The position numbers and the translations under genes are program-made. From an uncultured Oscillospiraceae bacterium (lineage in GTDB: Bacteria; Bacillota; Clostridia; Oscillospirales; Ruminococcaceae): 64,000 bases of DNA. The stretch lies in contig CAJJZS010000011.1 of the NCBI GenBank assembly GCA_905197685.1, positions 1 through 64,000 on the forward strand, read 5' to 3'. A model generated the notes under the pieces. The model was not told where the DNA came from. It did no database searches and was given only the letters and a program-made list of their open reading frames with translations. The first letter of the stretch is position 1, and each line of letters begins with the position of its first letter. Below are positions 25,910 through 34,235 of the stretch, piece by piece.

Positions 25910-26656
25910 TTACTTCTGCGCGCAGGCGTCCACAAAAGCGCAGAAAATCTTCTCGGAAACGCTGTCCTCCAGTCCCAGATATTCCGGGTGCCACTGAACG
26001 CCCATCGCAAAGCGTTTTTTCGGGTGATATGCCGCCTCGATGATTCCGTCATCTGCGGTCGCCATGCCCCTCAGCGGTTCTGCCAGTTTTTTCACCGCCT
26101 GATGGTGCAGGGTGTTCACCCCAATCTGCTGCAATCCCTCGCTGAAGGTATACAGCGGGGTGTCGCGGATTACGTTTACCTTGTGGATTGGCTTGATATG
26201 CTCTTCCGGAGTATCGCGGCGGTGTTCGATATGTACGCTGCTTTTCAGCTGGGTGTTAATGTCCTGGTAAAGCGTTCCGCCCAGCACCACGTTCAGCGCC
26301 TGAAATCCGCGGCAAACGCCCAAAATCGGTTTATCCATCTCCAGCGCTGCCTGCATCAGCGGAATTTCCAGCGCGTCGCGCTCCTCTGCCAATTTGCCGC
26401 AGCATTCCAGCATTTCTTCCCCATAGATGCCCGGGTGAATGTCCGGACCGCCGCTGAACAGCACGCCGTCCACCCGCTCTAAAATCTCTTTTAAATCTGC
26501 CGGCTGAAAGGTGCCCTCGGTGTTGTTCAAAATAACCGGGATTCCCCCGCAGGCGCTGATTGCCTTAATAAATCGCGGCAGCGCATAGCAGAATTTCGAT
26601 TCTTCCTTTTCGCTTTCTCCTGTTTTCGGAACGATTGCAATCACTGGCTTTTTCAT
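25910..26656 (-). CDS. Gamma-glutamyl-gamma-aminobutyrate hydrolase-like (peptidase C26)
   Basis: 248 residues, class I glutamine-amidotransferase fold. The nucleophile elbow is GVCRGFQALNV (Cys near residue 116), and the His-Glu pair is in GVQWHPEYLG near the C-terminus. FSGGPDIHP matches PuuD-type enzymes, which release glutamate from gamma-glutamyl compounds. TTTGGAGG precedes the ATG. It follows the patatin gene 86 bases away in the same direction. Physiological substrate uncertain; folate-type gamma-glutamyl hydrolase is another possibility. Confidence 0.85.
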   Translation of the reverse strand: MKKPVIAIVPKTGESEKEESKFCYALPRFIKAISACGGIPVILNNTEGTFQPADLKEILERVDGVLFSGGPDIHPGIYGEEMLECCGKLAEERDALEIPLMQAALEMDKPILGVCRGFQALNVVLGGTLYQDINTQLKSSVHIEHRRDTPEEHIKPIHKVNVIRDTPLYTFSEGLQQIGVNTLHHQAVKKLAEPLRGMATADDGIIEAAYHPKKRFAMGVQWHPEYLGLEDSVSEKIFCAFVDACAQK

Positions 26657-26742
26657 AGCGTAAAACCTCCAAACAATGTGATAAACTTTTTTCGCGCCCC
26701 TTTGCGCACAACAATACAGGAAATCTCTTCCTATTTATAATA

Positions 26743-28077
26743 CTATGATTTCTGTTCTTCGGCAACCTCTTTTTGCTGCTCCTCCTGCGGAATCTGCCGA
26801 ATCAGATATAAAAAAACCGCCGCGACAAATTCCCGCCAAAAAGCGGAGATAAACACAAACTCTGTTAGGCTCCCCCCGCCGTTTAAAAAGCGTTCGATTC
26901 GCTCGCAGAACAGCAGGGTTAATAACGGACGCTCGTTTTTTTGCAGTTCTTTTCCCAACTTCATCAGCTCGCTTAAAGGCTGCGAAATCGGCTGAAGACT
27001 CAGCTTGTCTGCTCTGTCCCGAACTTCCCTTAAAAATTCCCCGAACTCATATGCCCGCTGCGGCTCCATGCCAAAAATCTCGCCCAGATATTCCGCCGCC
27101 GCTATCATCTGCCGCGACAGGGTAAACGAACGGTTTGCCGTATCGCGGGACCGCTTGCGAAATTCCCGCAGCATTCTGCGCATCAAAATGTGCTGCAACG
27201 TATTGGTAATCTGTGGCTCGCGCTGCCTTGCCTTTTGCAGAATCTCCTCTATTTTGCCATGCAGCGCCGAGGTGTAGAAAAAGGCGGTGTCCTTTTGAAA
27301 GCTGTACAGCTGTCCGTCCATCTCCCCAAAGGCTTTGAGCGCGTCTAAATATCCCAGCTGAATGTTGCGCGTTGCAAGCTCTCCCTCAAATTTTAAGAAA
27401 GAGCCCAACGGCCACAGGCTGCGAATTGTGGTAATTTTCTGCGCACCCGTTTTAATTCTGCGGCTGATTCCGATTGACTCCAAATCCACCGCGATAATCT
27501 CCTGCGCCCCTATTTCCAGCGCAAGATTTACCGGCATATTGTCATGGTATCCTCCGTCAATATACTTCTGCCCCGCTATTTCCTTTGCCTGAAACGCCGG
27601 AAAACACGCCGCCGATGCCAGCAAATATTCCCCCAGCATTTCCCGGGGAATATCCCGCTTTTTCAGCTCCAGCGGTTTTAAGGAAGGGTACTCCACCGTC
27701 ACCAAAGCAAAATCTACCGGCGAGCTGCGAAACCGCTCCTCGTCAATCAGCGAGTACACAAACCGTTCCAGTGCGGAAATATTCGCGCCCCCCTTTTCCA
27801 GCGCCTCCCGCGCAAACAGGCGGGTCAGGCGGCGGTCGCTTAAATCGGTTTTATCCTCTATCATATCTCCCACTACGTCCTGAAAGGAAAGATTTTCCCA
27901 TACGGACAGGGCTTTTTCATAATCCCCCTGCACCATCAGCGCGCCGTTTAACGCGCCGACCGAGGTTCCCGTCACCAGTTGGTATTCGATTCCCATCTCG
28001 CGCAGCGCCTTCCACACCCCGATTTGATATGCTCCGCGAGAACCTCCTCCTGCCAAAACCACAGCTGTCTTTGCCAT
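26743..28077 (-). CDS. Patatin-like phospholipase with long C-terminal extension
   Basis: About 444 residues from the ATG with AAGGAG upstream (another ATG nine bases earlier overlaps it). Oxyanion loop GGGSRGAYQIG, nucleophile GTSVG (Ser near residue 40), catalytic Asp in DGGYHDNMPV near 165: the full patatin Ser-Asp dyad. Residues 280-440 are an unassigned mostly helical extension with a hydrophobic segment near the end (FVAAVFLYLI), suggesting membrane association. Shorter bacterial patatins such as the 31613 gene lack it. Lipid substrate unknown. Confidence 0.85.
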   Translation of the reverse strand: MAKTAVVLAGGGSRGAYQIGVWKALREMGIEYQLVTGTSVGALNGALMVQGDYEKALSVWENLSFQDVVGDMIEDKTDLSDRRLTRLFAREALEKGGANISALERFVYSLIDEERFRSSPVDFALVTVEYPSLKPLELKKRDIPREMLGEYLLASAACFPAFQAKEIAGQKYIDGGYHDNMPVNLALEIGAQEIIAVDLESIGISRRIKTGAQKITTIRSLWPLGSFLKFEGELATRNIQLGYLDALKAFGEMDGQLYSFQKDTAFFYTSALHGKIEEILQKARQREPQITNTLQHILMRRMLREFRKRSRDTANRSFTLSRQMIAAAEYLGEIFGMEPQRAYEFGEFLREVRDRADKLSLQPISQPLSELMKLGKELQKNERPLLTLLFCERIERFLNGGGSLTEFVFISAFWREFVAAVFLYLIRQIPQEEQQKEVAEEQKS

Positions 28078-28128
28078 CTTTATCACTCCTTGTTTCCTCT
28101 TTTTTTATTTTAACCGGGGTCAAACCCG

Positions 28129-28557
28129 TTACTGCATTGTCACCCGCAGCGCGGCAATCCGTTCTTCCACACCTGCCAGCGCCGCCAGCTGCTGCACGGT
28201 AGTCACTTCTCCCAGCATCTCCTGCCCAATCAGCAGCGCGGCGCAAAACTGGTCGGCTTCCCGCTCAAATTTTTCATGCACATACAGGGTATGCTCCATC
28301 ATAAAAATCAGGTTATGCTGGCGGTGCAGCGCCATATGTCCCAGCTCGTGGGCGCACACCTGCCGCAGCATTTCTTCTTCCAGCAGCGCGTTCAGGTAGA
28401 TAATGCGCCTGCCCTTGATGCTGACAGAAAAACCGCGCACGCTTTCCGGCAGCTCCTCTTTCACAATGGGAATCCCCATTCTCTCGCACAAAGCAAACGG
28501 GTCCGAGGTTTGATATTTTTGCACCAGCTCCTCTGCCTTTGTTTTTGCCAGCAACAC
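28129..28557 (-). CDS. ImmA/IrrE family metallo-endopeptidase
   Basis: 142 residues. CAHELGHMALHR supplies the HEXXH zinc site, and EREADQFCAALLI the downstream Glu helix, the compact IrrE/ImmA arrangement. In mobile elements such proteases cleave repressors. The nearest XRE regulator gene (30403) is not adjacent, and no linked repressor is present here. Start GTG with AAAGGA upstream; promoter at 28629-28657. It lies 51 bases before the patatin gene, so the three leftward genes may be one operon. Confidence 0.85.
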   Translation of the reverse strand: MLLAKTKAEELVQKYQTSDPFALCERMGIPIVKEELPESVRGFSVSIKGRRIIYLNALLEEEMLRQVCAHELGHMALHRQHNLIFMMEHTLYVHEKFEREADQFCAALLIGQEMLGEVTTVQQLAALAGVEERIAALRVTMQ

Positions 28558-28628
28558 TGTTTTTCATCCTTTCCTTGTATCGTTTCTTTCAAAAAATTCT
28601 TCCGAAAAATCTGCTTCCCTATTCTTCA

Positions 28629-28657
28629 TTCATACCATAAATTCTACTGTTTTACAA
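28629..28657 (-). promoter_or_regulatory. Promoter of the ImmA-like gene
   Basis: Minus-strand TTGTAA (28657-28652), 17-base spacer, TATGAA (28634-28629). Confidence 0.55.
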
Positions 28658-28732
28658 GAAGTATTTTTATTTTTATCATTGTTTTGTAAGTTTTATACAA
28701 AAAATTCGCTTATCTTATGGAAGCCGAGTGCC

Positions 28733-28761
28733 TTGTAATCAATTTTAAAATATGATATATT
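28733..28761 (+). promoter_or_regulatory. Promoter of the second MATE gene
   Basis: TTGTAA (28733-28738), 17 bases, TATATT (28756-28761). The predicted leader of about 130 bases contains a TTTTCCCT/AGGGAAAA stem (28781-28803) and further small hairpins. Confidence 0.5.
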
Positions 28762-28900
28762 TACAGTAAACACTTTATTTCTTTTCCCTTCCGGTAGGGC
28801 GGCGGCAGGGAAAAGCCTGATTTTGCACCTGTCTGATGCGGATTCAAGCAGTTGCAGCTTTACTTTTTCTGTATTTTTATGTAAGTTTAAGGAGGGTTTT

Positions 28901-30358
28901 ATGAAAAAGCATCGTATCGTTTCTGTCACAGACCCAAACAGCAATCCAATCACCGTCATTGTGATGCTGGCTTGGCCTATCTTTTTGGAACAGGTTTTGG
29001 TTTCGCTGGTTCAGTCGGTGGATACCGCTATGGTCGGCTCGTTGGGCGCCAATGCAACCGCCGCGGTTTCCATCACCCAAAACCCAATCAACCTGATTAA
29101 CTCGGTCATTCTGGCGCTCGGCGTCGGCTTCACCACCATGATTGCGCGGGCGGTGGGCGCAAAACAGTATGAGTACAGCCGCCTGCTGATTCGTCAGTCC
29201 ATCGTTGTGGTCATCGGTCTGGGTATTCCGCTTTCCGCTTTGTGTTTCGCCCTTTCCCGCAAAATTCCAATCTGGATGGGGGCGGCTCCGGAAATTCTGG
29301 ACGACGCGCAGACCTACATCCGCATCATCGCCTTTTCTATGCTGTTCCGCAGTTTGCTCATGGTACTCACTGCCATCTTCCGCGGCTTTGGCGACAGCCA
29401 CACGCCGATGCTTGTCAACATCGGCATCAACCTGTTAAATGTTGTGGGCAACTTCTTCTTTATCTATCAAACCAGAGAAGTTACCGTATTCGGGCACAGC
29501 TTCACCGTTTGGGGCGCCGGAATGGGGGTCGGGGGCGCTGCCCTTTCCACCACTCTGTCCGGTATCCTCGGTTCGGTTGTTCTGCTGATTATCTGCTTTA
29601 TGCCGCGCTCCGGTCCAATGCGTATCTTCTTAAACGAGAGCTTCCGCCCCAGCTGGGAAACGCTGCGCGAGGTGTCCCGCGTCAGCTTGCCTGTTATGTT
29701 TGAACGCTTCACCACCTCCGGCGCATTTGTTATGACTTCTGCCATCATCGCTTCGTTGGGAACCGTTTCCATCGCGGCAAACTCGCTTGCCGGTCAGGCA
29801 GAATCGCTCAGCTTTATGCCGGGCTTTGCATTCGGAACCGCCGCCACCACGCTGGTCGGTCAGTCTTTGGGCGCCGGCAACGAACATCTTGCCCGAAAAT
29901 ATGTTAAGCTCTCCTGTATCATCGGCTCGGTGGTCATGTTCTTTATGAGCTGCGTGCTGTTCTTCGGGGCAGATGCAATCATCTCCATCTTTACCCCCGA
30001 CCAACGGGTTATCGAGCTGGGCGGCAAACTGCTGCGCATCCTTGCCTTCATTCAGGTACCGCAGATGTTGGCGATGGTTTATTCCGGCGCGCTGCGCGGC
30101 GCGGGAGATACCAAAAGCCCGTTTGTCATCACCCTGTTTTCCATGTGGGGAATCCGTATTCTCGGCTCGGTGATTGTGGTAAAACTCCTTCACAAAGAGC
30201 TGCCGTGGGTCTGCGCTGCGATGTGTACCGACAACATTGTCCGCTTTTTCCTCTATCTTTGGAAATATCGTCAGGGCAAATGGGTATCCGCCGCTTCCCC
30301 TGCCCGTTCCGAGAAAAAAGACTCCGAACCGCAGCAGGCTGCAAACAATGCCGATTAA
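28901..30358 (+). CDS. MATE family efflux transporter
   Basis: About 485 residues from the ATG with AAGGAGGG upstream; the open frame extends further up but without a site. Twelve hydrophobic segments. PIFLEQVLVSLVQSVDTAMV and GAGMGVGGAALSTT are typical NorM/MATE signatures, exporting drugs or metabolites on an ion gradient. The C-terminal tail is soluble and charged (ARSEKKDSEPQQ). Distinct from the 2944 MATE by sequence. An unusually structured leader precedes it. Confidence 0.9.
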   Translation: MKKHRIVSVTDPNSNPITVIVMLAWPIFLEQVLVSLVQSVDTAMVGSLGANATAAVSITQNPINLINSVILALGVGFTTMIARAVGAKQYEYSRLLIRQSIVVVIGLGIPLSALCFALSRKIPIWMGAAPEILDDAQTYIRIIAFSMLFRSLLMVLTAIFRGFGDSHTPMLVNIGINLLNVVGNFFFIYQTREVTVFGHSFTVWGAGMGVGGAALSTTLSGILGSVVLLIICFMPRSGPMRIFLNESFRPSWETLREVSRVSLPVMFERFTTSGAFVMTSAIIASLGTVSIAANSLAGQAESLSFMPGFAFGTAATTLVGQSLGAGNEHLARKYVKLSCIIGSVVMFFMSCVLFFGADAIISIFTPDQRVIELGGKLLRILAFIQVPQMLAMVYSGALRGAGDTKSPFVITLFSMWGIRILGSVIVVKLLHKELPWVCAAMCTDNIVRFFLYLWKYRQGKWVSAASPARSEKKDSEPQQAANNAD

Positions 30359-30371
30359 AACAAAACTTCTT

Positions 30372-30405
30372 ACAGCGAAGCCGCTTTGGCTTCGCTGTTT
30401 TTTTA
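30372..30405 (+). terminator. Terminator of the second MATE gene
   Basis: ACAGCGAAGCC and GGCTTCGCTGT form an 11-bp stem followed by TTTTTTT. Confidence 0.9.
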
Positions 30406-30807
30406 TTCGGAAAAATCCTCGTCCAAGCTTTCGGAATCAGAAAAAGACTCGGCAGACAGCACCTTTACCGAAAGCTCGATAACCTCCGCAATCCGTTCCA
30501 GCTCCTTGCGGTTCAGCGGCTTTCCGTTAAACATCAGCGTATCGTTGGCTAACAGTCTGCTCTTAATCTCGCTGATGATTTCCTCCAAATCCTCGTCCGA
30601 CTGCTGTTCCTCCTCGTCCTGTGAAAGCAGGTAGTCCACCGATACGTTCAGCACCTTGCCCATGCGGTACAGTATATCCTGGTCCGGCTTTCTTCTTCCC
30701 TGCTCATACATTCCCACCGTGCTTGCCGAAACATTCAGCTTTTCCGCAAGCTCCTGCTGAGTATATCCCCGCTCTTTGCGCAGGCGTTTGAGCTTTTCTG
30801 AAAACAT
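30403..30807 (-). CDS. XRE family transcriptional regulator, probably autoregulated
   Basis: About 134 residues from the ATG with GGGAGG upstream. Residues 4-60 form a classic Cro/CI helix-turn-helix (LKRLRKERGYTQQELAEKLN, then STVGMYEQGRRKP). The remaining 70 residues are acidic and helical, possibly for dimerisation, ending in a Glu/Ser-rich tail. It is divergent from a sigma-region-4-like gene. Both promoters carry a matching ACAC-N5-GTGT palindrome in the spacer (30847-30859 and 30910-30922), so it likely represses both. Confidence 0.88.
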   Translation of the reverse strand: MFSEKLKRLRKERGYTQQELAEKLNVSASTVGMYEQGRRKPDQDILYRMGKVLNVSVDYLLSQDEEEQQSDEDLEEIISEIKSRLLANDTLMFNGKPLNRKELERIAEVIELSVKVLSAESFSDSESLDEDFSE

Positions 30808-30840
30808 AATTTGTTCCTCCCAGATGTTCTTTTCATCCTT

Positions 30841-30868
30841 ATTATAACACATATCGTGTAAAAATCAA
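30841..30868 (-). promoter_or_regulatory. XRE gene promoter with embedded operator
   Basis: Minus-strand TTGATT (30868-30863), 16-base spacer, TATAAT (30846-30841). ACACATATCGTGT (30847-30859) occupies the spacer next to the -10. Confidence 0.75.
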
Positions 30869-30901
30869 GTAAAATTTCCCGCAAAATGTGTGATTATTGC
30901 A

Positions 30902-30930
30902 TTGACTCCACACATTTCGTGTGGTATAGT
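30902..30930 (+). promoter_or_regulatory. Promoter of the sigma-4-like gene with embedded operator
   Basis: TTGACT (30902-30907), 17-base spacer made entirely of the perfect palindrome CCACACATTTCGTGTGG, then TATAGT (30925-30930). The core ACACATTTCGTGT matches the operator on the XRE side at 12 of 13 positions. Confidence 0.8.
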
Positions 30931-30972
30931 GGGCATACAGACAAAAAACTCAGACAGAAAGGACGTTCGTTT

Positions 30973-31272
30973 ATGAGAAACACCACCCCTGTACAGATTA
31001 TGGACTGTTACCCCGATTTGCTTGGCTGCTTTCAGGGAAGAAGCAACTGCCGACAGCGCGAAGAATACCGAAAATTTTTGTACCGCGCCATCAAAACCCA
31101 GCTGACCCAGCGCCAGACCCAGCTGATTGTCATGCGCTATTTTCGCTCAATGAGCATCAGTGAAATTTCCGAGGAGCTTCACCTGAATAAATCGACCGTT
31201 TCCCGCACCTTAAACCGCGCGCTGGACCGTTTGACCGACCTTGCCCGCCTGTATTTCCATCTGGAAAAATAA
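30973..31272 (+). CDS. Small sigma-70 region 4-like DNA-binding protein
   Basis: About 99 residues from the ATG with AAAGGA upstream. The C-terminal half is a region-4-like helix-turn-helix: LTQRQTQLIVMRYFRSMSIS, then HLNKSTVSRTLNRALDRL. No region 2, so it cannot act alone as a normal sigma factor; it may be an anti- or co-regulator or a small activator. Controlled by a promoter whose spacer is a perfect XRE-type operator. Targets unknown. Confidence 0.8.
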   Translation: MRNTTPVQIMDCYPDLLGCFQGRSNCRQREEYRKFLYRAIKTQLTQRQTQLIVMRYFRSMSISEISEELHLNKSTVSRTLNRALDRLTDLARLYFHLEK

Positions 31273-31307
31273 GGGTAAAACGCAGAAAAAGCAGGCAATC
31301 TGCCTGC

Positions 31308-31580
31308 TTAAATCCTTGCTGCAAAGTAGAGCAGCAGCGCTGCCTGCGCCAAAATAATCGCAGGAACACCCACTACAAAGTACCAATGCTTTGTTTTATG
31401 CCGAAAGGTAAACATTCCCAAATATAATCCGATGCTGCCGCCTGCCGCCGCAAGCAAAAACAGCACCTTTTCGGGAACTCTGCGGTTTTGACGCTGCGCT
31501 GCAAACTTGTCGACTCCGCACACAATAAAGGTAACGACGCTCAAAACAGCAATCCAGCCCAACAGGATTTTCTGCGCCAT
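31308..31580 (-). CDS. DUF1294 membrane protein
   Basis: 90 residues with three hydrophobic segments. GVDKFAAQRQNRRVPEKVL, then GGSIGLYLGMFTFRHKTKH, is the DUF1294 signature. Function of the family unknown. AAAGGAGG precedes the ATG. It is the last gene of the trmL-degV-patatin-DUF1294 run, 32 bases after the patatin stop. Confidence 0.88.
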   Translation of the reverse strand: MAQKILLGWIAVLSVVTFIVCGVDKFAAQRQNRRVPEKVLFLLAAAGGSIGLYLGMFTFRHKTKHWYFVVGVPAIILAQAALLLYFAARI

Positions 31581-31612
31581 AGCCTTCCTCCTTTTTTCTT
31601 TTCTTTTTTCGC

Positions 31613-32458
31613 TTATTCAAACAAACGGGCAATCGCTTCGGCAGCGTTTTTGGCGTCTTGCCGACCGTTTTCATACGCTGCCTGAATCTTCTGCGTGTCC
31701 CGCTCCATTCGTTTTAACTTCATCGGCTCGCTTGGCTGAATGATAACCGCCTTGCCCTGCCGTTCCATCTCGTAAGCAAGCGCAAGGCTTTCATTGTATC
31801 GCAAATGCCGTTCTTCCATCGCGCGGCACAGCTGCGGATATTGCCTGTATCTTTGCCGAATCAGCGGCATCAGACGGTTCGGCTTTTTCAGATAACCGCG
31901 GTTTCTGGTTAAAACAATCACCTGTTTTTCCCAACCGTCTGCGCGCGCCTTTGCCACCGGAATTGAATCGGCAATTCCGCCGTCCAAAAATTTCCGCCCG
32001 TCAATCTCCTGCATGGGGGAAAGCAGCGGCATCGAGCTGGAGGCAATCGTTGCGCGAATCACATCGTCGCCACCTTTTTTAGAAAACCACCGGCAGTTTC
32101 CGTCCTCGCAGTCGGTTGCTCCGACAGCCAAATCCATCGGGGAAGAAAACAGGGTATCATAGGAATACGGAATGTATTTTTCGGGGATTTCATAAAAAGA
32201 AAAGTCCCAGTTAAAAAACGAACCTTTCTTCAGCAGCTGACCCATTCCCATATAGCGGGGATCGCCGCAATATTCCTTTGCAATGCGGATATACCGCCCC
32301 AAATCCTGCGAAAGGTAGTTTAACGCGTTGCACGCGCCTGCCGAAATGCCGTAAACCTGCGAAAACATCAGCCCGTTTTGAATAAAGAAATCCAAAACGC
32401 CCGCAGTGTAAACTCCGCGGAATCCGCCGCCTTCCAAAATTAAAGCTCCCTGATTCAA
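31613..32458 (-). CDS. Patatin-like phospholipase (YchK/RssA-like)
   Basis: 281 residues. GGGFRGVYTAGVLDF is the oxyanion loop, GISAGA the nucleophile elbow (Ser near residue 42), and DGGIADSIPV the catalytic Asp near 160. This is the short bacterial patatin form often annotated as a DUF6363-type esterase. Start TTG (32458) after AAAGGGGAA; the family motif begins at residue 8, which supports it. 21 bases after the DegV stop, so co-transcribed. Confidence 0.87.
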   Translation of the reverse strand: MNQGALILEGGGFRGVYTAGVLDFFIQNGLMFSQVYGISAGACNALNYLSQDLGRYIRIAKEYCGDPRYMGMGQLLKKGSFFNWDFSFYEIPEKYIPYSYDTLFSSPMDLAVGATDCEDGNCRWFSKKGGDDVIRATIASSSMPLLSPMQEIDGRKFLDGGIADSIPVAKARADGWEKQVIVLTRNRGYLKKPNRLMPLIRQRYRQYPQLCRAMEERHLRYNESLALAYEMERQGKAVIIQPSEPMKLKRMERDTQKIQAAYENGRQDAKNAAEAIARLFE

Positions 32459-32479
32459 AGCCGTTCCCCTTTCTGCCTG

Positions 32480-33349
32480 TTATTTTCCTGCCAAAAAGCT
32501 CAAACCGATAATCTGCGGACCGCTGTTGATTGAAATCGCCGCGCCGATTTTGAACACACCGACCGGAGGATAGCCCGCGATTTTTTCACACATTTTGATA
32601 AGTTCCGGGCAAGTTTCCGTTTCCCGGGCAATCAATAACAGATACGGCTCCTGTTCCGCGCTTTTCTGCTGCTCAAACAGTTTTGCGATACCGGATAAAA
32701 TTGCCGCGTTGCCGCGCACCTTGTCCACCACGCTGGTGGTTCCCGTTGCGCTGATAATCGGGCGCAGACCGATCATCTCCCCGACAAAAGCGGCAGTACA
32801 GCTGACCCGTCCCGATTTCTTGACATATTTTAAGGTAAAGGGACTGAAATAAATTCTGACCCGCTCCAGATAATCCCGAATATAGGCAAGGATTTCTTCA
32901 AAACTCTCTCCCTGCATCGCCTTGCGGCAAGCCTGAATCAGCGGATAACCGTATCCCATCGAATAGCAGTTGGAGTCAATCACTTCGATTTGAGCGGCGT
33001 TCGGATGTTCCTCCAAAAACGCTTCTTTTGCCATCAGCGCAGAATGATACATCGAAGAAGCTCCCGAATAGATGGTGACTGCTATGATGTGGGTGTAACC
33101 TTCTTTCACCGCCTGCTCATACTTTTCCTGAAAGGTGACGGACGGAATGTGCGAGGTGGAAGGAATTTCCCGACAGGATTCCACCATATCGTAAAACTGT
33201 TCGGGGGTAAAGCTTTCCCTTTCAAAGTATCCCTTACCGTCTACCGTAACGGGAATCGGCAGGATACACAGGTTGCTCAGTTCCTGTTCGTCCTTTGCGG
33301 GAATATCGCAGGCGGAATCGGTGATAAAATATATTTTTTCCTGGCTCAT
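32480..33349 (-). CDS. DegV family fatty-acid-binding protein
   Basis: 289 residues. The N-terminal ITDSACDIP motif, FTPEQFYDM and SCREIPSTSHIP are characteristic of DegV. Members such as FakB bind one fatty acid and present it to the kinase FakA for phospholipid synthesis. Its pairing with a patatin phospholipase downstream could place both in fatty-acid recycling, an inference from neighbourhood. AAAGGAG precedes the ATG. FakA is not in the window. Confidence 0.9.
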   Translation of the reverse strand: MSQEKIYFITDSACDIPAKDEQELSNLCILPIPVTVDGKGYFERESFTPEQFYDMVESCREIPSTSHIPSVTFQEKYEQAVKEGYTHIIAVTIYSGASSMYHSALMAKEAFLEEHPNAAQIEVIDSNCYSMGYGYPLIQACRKAMQGESFEEILAYIRDYLERVRIYFSPFTLKYVKKSGRVSCTAAFVGEMIGLRPIISATGTTSVVDKVRGNAAILSGIAKLFEQQKSAEQEPYLLLIARETETCPELIKMCEKIAGYPPVGVFKIGAAISINSGPQIIGLSFLAGK

Positions 33350-33369
33350 AATTTCTCCTTTTTTCTGTC

Positions 33370-33891
33370 TTATTCAACGTCTTCCCAGCGGAAACGATGC
33401 AGCTGACCTTCGTTTTGCAGCTCGGGGAATCCCCACTGGCGCAGCGTTTCATAGGTTGCAATCGCGACGGTGTTGGATAAATTTAAACTGCGCACCGGTC
33501 CTATCATCGGCAGGCGCAGACAGTTTTCGGGGTGCTGCATCAGGATTTCTTCCCGAATACCGGCGTCCTCTCTGCCAAAAATCAGATAGCAGTCATCGGG
33601 ATATTCCTGCTCGGAGTAAACCTTTCTGCCCTTTGTGGTAAAAAAGTAGAGCGCATCATTTCGGTGCTTTTCCAAAAAGTCGGCAGTAGAATCATAATAG
33701 GTAATATCCAGAAAATGCCAATAGTCTAAACCCGCGCGCTTTAACTTTTTATCGTCAACGGAAAATCCCATCGGTCCGACCAGATGCAGCCTTGCGCCCG
33801 TGCAGGCGCAGGTACGGGCGATATTTCCGGTATTTTGCGGGATTTGAGGCTCAAACAGGACAATATTTAATCTTTTTTGTTGTTCGCTCAA
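33370..33891 (-). CDS. trmL: tRNA (cytidine(34)-2'-O)-methyltransferase
   Basis: 173 residues, SPOUT fold. PQIPQNTGNIARTCACTGA is the N-terminal RNA/SAM signature; LIFGREDAGI and RLPMIGPVRSLNLSNTVAI form the knotted SAM site. TrmL methylates the wobble base of leucine tRNAs. Start TTG with GGGGAGG seven bases upstream. First gene of a four-gene leftward run. Confidence 0.93.
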   Translation of the reverse strand: MSEQQKRLNIVLFEPQIPQNTGNIARTCACTGARLHLVGPMGFSVDDKKLKRAGLDYWHFLDITYYDSTADFLEKHRNDALYFFTTKGRKVYSEQEYPDDCYLIFGREDAGIREEILMQHPENCLRLPMIGPVRSLNLSNTVAIATYETLRQWGFPELQNEGQLHRFRWEDVE

Positions 33892-34086
33892 AACAAGTCC
33901 TCCCCTGGAAATAGTATAGAATACAACATAAAATCATATTTCATTCTATATTTTTTGTAACAACTGTTATACTTTATATATTAGTCAATCTTCTGTGATT
34001 TGTCAACCTAAAGATAGCGCGCGGTTTAAAAGACTTTTATTTTTGTAAACATCAATCCTATATATCAAATTTATTCTAAACAAAAA

Positions 34087-34128
34087 ACAACCAAAGTTGT
34101 CTACTTGACGTAAAGCAACTTTGGTTGT
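34087..34128 (-). terminator. Inverted repeat: toxin mRNA terminator that also holds the antitoxin promoter
   Basis: ACAACCAAAGTTG (34087-34099) pairs exactly with 34116-34128 and is followed by a T-run on the minus strand. The -35 and most of the spacer of the + strand promoter lie within it. Closely related elements are at 43087-43129 and, diverged, 17110-17160. Confidence 0.75.
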
Positions 34129-34133
34129 ATAAT
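34105..34133 (+). promoter_or_regulatory. Promoter of the antisense antitoxin RNA
   Basis: TTGACG (34105-34110), 17-base spacer, TATAAT (34128-34133), pointing at the 3' end of the convergent toxin gene. Confidence 0.75.
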
Positions 34134-34139
34134 GATATC

Positions 34140-34235
34140 AAAAGAATGGCTCCGCGTGCTAGGCGGCGGTCATTCCCAAATAGTTTATGATAATCGAGGA
34201 AACGCCGCCCCTTACACAGGGGTGGTTATTTCTTT
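34140..34235 (+). ncRNA. Candidate antisense RNA antitoxin
   Basis: The expected start is a few bases after TATAAT. A CCGCCCC/GGGGTGG hairpin at 34205-34225 followed by TTATTTCTTT could end it near 34235, giving about 95 nt complementary to the 3' part of the toxin mRNA. An outer GGCGGCG/CGCCGCC stem is also available. Ends are estimated; no expression evidence. Confidence 0.5.

Noticed and set aside
28129..30852. ImmA-XRE pair as a mobile-element repressor system
   Set aside because: The two genes are separated by a MATE exporter on the opposite strand, and no integrase or transfer genes are near.
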